Below, piece after piece: positions 60,540-64,000 of a stretch of 64,000 nt of DNA. Numbering within the stretch: the stretch's first letter is position 1; each line of letters starts with the position of its first letter. The notes beneath the pieces were generated by a model, which saw only the letters and a program-made list of their open reading frames with translations, had not been told where the DNA came from and made no database searches. The position numbers and the translations under genes were made by a program. The stretch is taken from NCBI RefSeq assembly GCF_001424875.1, contig NZ_LMCT01000045.1, positions 62,108 through 126,107 of the forward strand, in the 5' to 3' direction. This stretch comes from Kitasatospora sp. Root107 (GTDB lineage: Bacteria; Actinomycetota; Actinomycetes; Streptomycetales; Streptomycetaceae).

Positions 60540-61193
60540 TCAGTGTCGGCCGACCCGTCGACGGTTCTTGTTCCGGCCGCAGTAGGTGTCGGTAGTGGCA
60601 TGGCAGTTCGGGCAGAGCAGCCGGATGTTGTCAGGCCGGTTGTCCGACCAGTCCCCGTTGATGTGGTCGACCTCAAGGGTGAGCGGTCTACCCTGCCAGA
60701 CGGGCCCGGTCCCGCAGTCCTGGCAGGCGTCCGGGTGGCCGAGTTCGAGCAGGGCCTTGCGGATCCGGGAGCCAGGCAGGCGTTTGGCGTCGGCGGGCCG
60801 CTGTACGAGCACCTGGTCGGGGCGCAGCCGCCGCGCAGACCGCTGTCCCCGGTTGTGCGCCTGCCCGGTGAAGTGCGACGTGTCGATCCCGAACGCCTTG
60901 ATGCGCCGCCCGATGTGGGCCTGCGTCCCGCCCGCCTGTCGCTGGTGAAGGTGGCGTACGACCCCGGCCACGCTGTGGCAGGCGGCCACGGCCTCCTCCA
61001 GCAGCTCTCTGGTGTAGACGGTGCCCCTCGGGCTGAAATGCGAGACGTCGATCCCGTAGGTGGTTAGCCGACGGCGGAGGTACTTGCGGGTGCCCGGCTC
61101 GGGTTCACGCCCGAGTGCCAGCAGGAGCTGGTCGATCGACGCGACCCTGGCCGCAGTGTCCGTCAGAATTTCGCGGGTGTATCGGACCGTCAT
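60540..61193 (-). CDS. HNH endonuclease-domain protein beside tRNA-Leu
   Basis: 217 residues from ATG 61193 (GGAAGGCGTGAAC upstream). The C-terminal zinc-ribbon HNH: CQDCGTGP, LTLEVDHINGDWSDNRPDNI, then RLLCPNCHATTDTYCGRNKN. The N-terminal half has two DNA-binding-like repeats (TREILTDTAARVASIDQLLL and TRELLEEAVAACHSVAGVV, each followed by a R-R-I/L-K/T...YGID or FGIDTSHF element), recalling homing-type proteins. Frequent in streptomycetes, often at tRNA genes. Cleavage target unknown. Confidence 0.88.
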   Translation of the reverse strand: MTVRYTREILTDTAARVASIDQLLLALGREPEPGTRKYLRRRLTTYGIDVSHFSPRGTVYTRELLEEAVAACHSVAGVVRHLHQRQAGGTQAHIGRRIKAFGIDTSHFTGQAHNRGQRSARRLRPDQVLVQRPADAKRLPGSRIRKALLELGHPDACQDCGTGPVWQGRPLTLEVDHINGDWSDNRPDNIRLLCPNCHATTDTYCGRNKNRRRVGRH

Positions 61194-61330
61194 GTTCACG
61201 CCTTCCGGGCTCAGTTGTGCGCCCGTCCCCCATGGATACGAACGAGCGTTGGGGTGAAAGGGCACGGGTGGCCCGGGAGATGAACATGTGACGAGGGTCA
61301 CGGGTCGCGGGCGGTCTCGGATGGCTACCG

Positions 61331-61370
61331 ATTGGTACAGACCTATTGACCTATGTGGTTCAGACCACAT
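61331..61370. promoter_or_regulatory. Two DasR-like boxes upstream of the chitinase gene
   Basis: ATTGGTACAGACCTAT (61331-61346) and ATGTGGTTCAGACCACAT (61353-61370) both carry the TGGTnCAGACC core, in direct orientation 22 bases apart, like the direct repeats known in streptomycete chitinase promoters. The rest of the 61194-61491 gap holds the promoters and no gene. Confidence 0.85.
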
Positions 61371-61491
61371 AGCTTCGCGCCAATCTGCAGCGCGGCAGCC
61401 GGGGTTCTGACCGGTCGTCGGCTGCGGGTGTCCTACCTCCCCCACTGCGCGCCCCCACAGCGCGCGCCGGCACTCTCCCCTGGAGGACCGA

Positions 61492-63966
61492 GTGTTGATC
61501 CGATCCACGACGGAGCAGCGTCCCACCGCTGCGGGCCGTCAGACGTCCGGCAAGCGGGTGGCGTTCGCCACCGCTGCCGCCGCCGTGATGGCCGGTCTGC
61601 TGGTCGCCACGCTCGGCACGGCGCCTTCGCAGGCTGCCGCGGCTGTCGACAATCAGTCCTGTCGCCCCGACGGCATGTACACCACGCCAGGCGTGGACGT
61701 GCCCTACTGCAGCGTGTACGACGCCGAGGGCCGCGAGAAGATGGGCGCCGACCACCAGCGCCGCATCATCGGGTACTTCACCGGCTGGCGTACCGGCAAG
61801 GACGGCACCCCCGCCTACCTGGTGAACAACATCCCCTGGGACAAGGTCACCCACCTGAACTACGCGTTCGGGCACATCGACGGCAACAACAAGCTCTCGG
61901 TCGGCGACGACACCGCGACCAACGAGGCCACCGGGATCACCTTCCCGGGCGTGGCCGGCGCGGAGATGGACCCGACGCTTCCGTACAAGGGTCACTTCAA
62001 CCTGCTGACCAAGTACAAGAAGCAGTACCCGAACGTCAAGACCCTGATCTCGGTGGGTGGTTGGGCCGAGACCGGCGGCTACTTCGGTGCCGACGGCAAC
62101 CGTGTCAACTCCGGCGGCTTCTACTCCACCACGGTCAACGCGGACGGTTCGGTCAACCAGGCCGGCATCAACACCTTCGCGGACTCGGCCGTCGACTTCA
62201 TCAAGAAGTACGGCTTCAACGGCGTCGACATCGACTACGAGTACGCCACCTCGATGAAGGACGCGGGCAACCCGCTCGACTGGACCACCGCGAACGCCAA
62301 GCGCGGCTCGCTGGTCAAGGCGTTCGACGTCCTGCTGAAGACCCTGCGCGAGAAGATGGACCGGGCCGGCGCGGCCGACGGCAAGCACTACATGGTGACC
62401 GTCGCCGCTCCGTCCTCCGGGTACCTGCTCCGTGGCATGGAGACGTACCAGATGGCGAAGTACCTGGACTACGTCAACATCATGTCGTACGACCTGCACG
62501 GCGCCTGGAACAAGTACGTCGGCCCGAACGCCTCGCTGTTCGACGACGGCAAGGACGCCGAGCTGGCGGCCGCCAACGTGTACGGCACCACGCAGTACGG
62601 CGGCATCGGCTATCTGAACACCGACTGGGCCTACCACTACTTCCGTGGCGCGATGACGGCCGGCCGGATCAACGTCGGTCTGCCGTACTACACCCGCGGG
62701 TTCAAGAACGTCACCGGTGGCACCAACGGTCTCTGGGGCACCGCCTCGACCAACACCTGCCCGGCCGGCGCCGGTCTGACCACCTGTGGTGACGGTGCGG
62801 TCGGCATCGACAACATCTGGAACGACAAGGACACCAACGGGGTCGAGTCCCCGGCGGGCTCCAACCCGATGTGGCACGCGAAGAACCTGGAGAAGGGCAT
62901 CGTCCCGGACTACCTCTCCAAGTACGGCGTGACCGACACCGCGCTCCAGGGCACCTACACCCGCAACTACGACTCGACCCTGGTCGCGCCGTGGCTGTGG
63001 AACGCCACCAAGAAGGTCTTCCTCTCCACCGAGGACGAGCAGTCGGTCGGCGCCAAGGCCGACTACGTCGTGAACAACGGCATTGGCGGCGCGATGATCT
63101 GGGAGCTGGCCGGCGACTACAAGTGGGACGCCGCCAAGAACCAGTACGTCCCCGGTTCGACCCTGACCTCGCTGATGTACGACAAGTTCAAGGCCGCCTC
63201 GGCGTACGGCGCGAAGCGCTCCACCATCGCGCTGCCGACCCAGACCCTGCCGATCGACGTGCAGTTCAACAGCTTCGCGCTGGGTGACTCGAACTACCCG
63301 ATCAGCCCGAAGCTGCAGATCACCAACAACTCCACGGTGACCCTGCCGGGCGGTACCGAGTTCCAGTTCGACTACTCGAGCTCGGCCCCGGGCAACGCCA
63401 AGGACTCCTCGGGCTTCGGTCTCACGACGATCCGTCAGGACCACACCGGCAACAACGTCGGCGGCCTGAAGGGCATCTACAACCGGGCCTCGGTCAAGCT
63501 GCCGAGCTGGCAGTCGCTGGCCCCGGGCGCGTCCCTGACCATGGACTTCACCTACTACCTGCCGGTCTCGACCCCCGCCAACTGGACGGTCAACGTCGGC
63601 GGCACCCTGTACGGCCTGACCGGCGACCTGACCCGGGGCACCAGCGGCGCGACCTCCTCGCCGTCCTCCTCCCCGAGCAGCAGCCCGTCCAGCAGCCCGT
63701 CCTCCTCGCCGAGCAGCTCCCCGTCGAGCAGCCCGTCGTCGAGCCCGAGCAGCTCGCCCAGCACCAGCGCCAGCCCGAGCGCGAGTGCCAGCCCGTCGAC
63801 CGGCACCTGCACCGCTCCGAGCTGGAGCGCGGGCGCCATCTACGCCACCACCGGCACCAAGGTGTCCTGGAAGGGCCACCACTACACGAACAAGTGGTGG
63901 ACCACCGGTGAGGACCCCTCGACCACCGGCCAGTGGGGCGTCTGGAACGACCTCGGGGTCTGCTGA
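61492..63966 (+). CDS. Secreted GH18 chitinase with C-terminal chitin-binding domain
   Basis: 824 residues from GTG 61492 (TGGAGGA upstream). Signal peptide to about residue 50 (APSQAAA). The GH18 barrel spans about 90-580: LISVGGWAETGGYFG is the strand-3 motif, GFNGVDIDYEYA carries the DxDxE with Glu250 as acid, and IMSYDLHGAW follows. A CBM2-like or FN3-like module (about 585-725; VQFNSFALGDSNYPISPKLQ), a Ser/Pro repeat linker (about 735-780), and a CBM5/12 end (APSWSAGAIYATTGTKVSWK with two Trp in KWWTTGEDP) follow. It degrades chitin outside the cell; two DasR-like boxes precede it. Confidence 0.95.
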   Translation: MLIRSTTEQRPTAAGRQTSGKRVAFATAAAAVMAGLLVATLGTAPSQAAAAVDNQSCRPDGMYTTPGVDVPYCSVYDAEGREKMGADHQRRIIGYFTGWRTGKDGTPAYLVNNIPWDKVTHLNYAFGHIDGNNKLSVGDDTATNEATGITFPGVAGAEMDPTLPYKGHFNLLTKYKKQYPNVKTLISVGGWAETGGYFGADGNRVNSGGFYSTTVNADGSVNQAGINTFADSAVDFIKKYGFNGVDIDYEYATSMKDAGNPLDWTTANAKRGSLVKAFDVLLKTLREKMDRAGAADGKHYMVTVAAPSSGYLLRGMETYQMAKYLDYVNIMSYDLHGAWNKYVGPNASLFDDGKDAELAAANVYGTTQYGGIGYLNTDWAYHYFRGAMTAGRINVGLPYYTRGFKNVTGGTNGLWGTASTNTCPAGAGLTTCGDGAVGIDNIWNDKDTNGVESPAGSNPMWHAKNLEKGIVPDYLSKYGVTDTALQGTYTRNYDSTLVAPWLWNATKKVFLSTEDEQSVGAKADYVVNNGIGGAMIWELAGDYKWDAAKNQYVPGSTLTSLMYDKFKAASAYGAKRSTIALPTQTLPIDVQFNSFALGDSNYPISPKLQITNNSTVTLPGGTEFQFDYSSSAPGNAKDSSGFGLTTIRQDHTGNNVGGLKGIYNRASVKLPSWQSLAPGASLTMDFTYYLPVSTPANWTVNVGGTLYGLTGDLTRGTSGATSSPSSSPSSSPSSSPSSSPSSSPSSSPSSSPSSSPSTSASPSASASPSTGTCTAPSWSAGAIYATTGTKVSWKGHHYTNKWWTTGEDPSTTGQWGVWNDLGVC

Positions 63967-64000
63967 CCTGACGAGGTGAGAGACGGCGGTGGCGGTGCAC

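Overview
The window looks like chromosomal DNA of a streptomycete (Streptomyces or the closely related Kitasatospora). The evidence is very high GC with G/C-rich third codon positions, many GTG and TTG starts, two SsgA-like sporulation proteins, DasR-type (dre) operators at N-acetylglucosamine and chitinase genes, and several genes that appear to start without a leader (a TANNNT -10 element 6-8 nt before the start codon). As I remember it, the order pncB, clpS, DUF2017, amino acid permease, M67 peptidase, cysO, cysM, MBL protein, PTS genes, rph, rdgB matches the conserved core of the S. coelicolor chromosome around SCO2900-SCO2920. The window is therefore mostly core DNA with some accessory inserts.

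Layout. (a) 1-4.9 kb: end of an amidase-domain gene, a small membrane protein, a DUF3558-like lipoprotein, then a type VII secretion (T7SS) set: mycosin protease, small Esx-like protein, large WXG100/Gly-rich protein. (b) 5.0-7.4 kb: tRNA-Cys, a guanidine-III riboswitch in front of an SMR guanidinium exporter, and an MFS exporter. (c) 7.4-16.6 kb: a lipoprotein polysaccharide deacetylase divergent from a tightly overlapping four-gene envelope operon (MprF-like synthase, class F sortase, membrane-anchored esterase, second MprF-like synthase with a rhomboid-like domain), then an SsgA-like gene. (d) 16.9-26.8 kb: SF2 helicase, a broken LuxR fragment, TM2 and DUF2752 membrane proteins, two IclR regulators, a Lon-type serine protease, an Lrp/AsnC regulator divergent from half of a 4-hydroxyphenylpyruvate dioxygenase, and an OmpR/HK two-component pair. 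(e) 26.8-34.1 kb: a 30-nt inverted repeat, a CBM2-GH18 enzyme, a GT87 mannosyltransferase, a second SsgA-like gene, two RDD membrane proteins, endonuclease V. (f) 34.3-37.7 kb: a second T7SS set with the same three components as (a), in a different order and less GC-biased. (g) 37.8-44.6 kb: accessory genes: three GNATs, DinB, DUF2332, a sigma-like protein, an internally deleted cation-efflux pseudogene and an orphan AbiEi-like protein.

(h) 44.6-53.4 kb: NAD salvage (pncA, pncB, with a MITE-like element forming the pncB end), clpS, DUF2017, permease, then the sulfur-carrier cysteine pathway (M67 peptidase, leader peptide, cysO, cysM), a membrane-anchored PemK-like protein, a small HTH protein and an MBL hydrolase. 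(i) 53.4-58.4 kb: three tandem PTS EIIC genes, each behind a dre operator, and a divergent EIIB (nagF). (j) 58.4-64 kb: rph, a lipoprotein, rdgB, tRNA-Leu, an HNH protein, and a large GH18 chitinase behind two dre-like boxes. Parts (i), (j) and possibly (e) form a chitin/N-acetylglucosamine unit: a secreted chitinase supplies GlcNAc oligomers, the PTS imports GlcNAc, and DasR probably links their expression.
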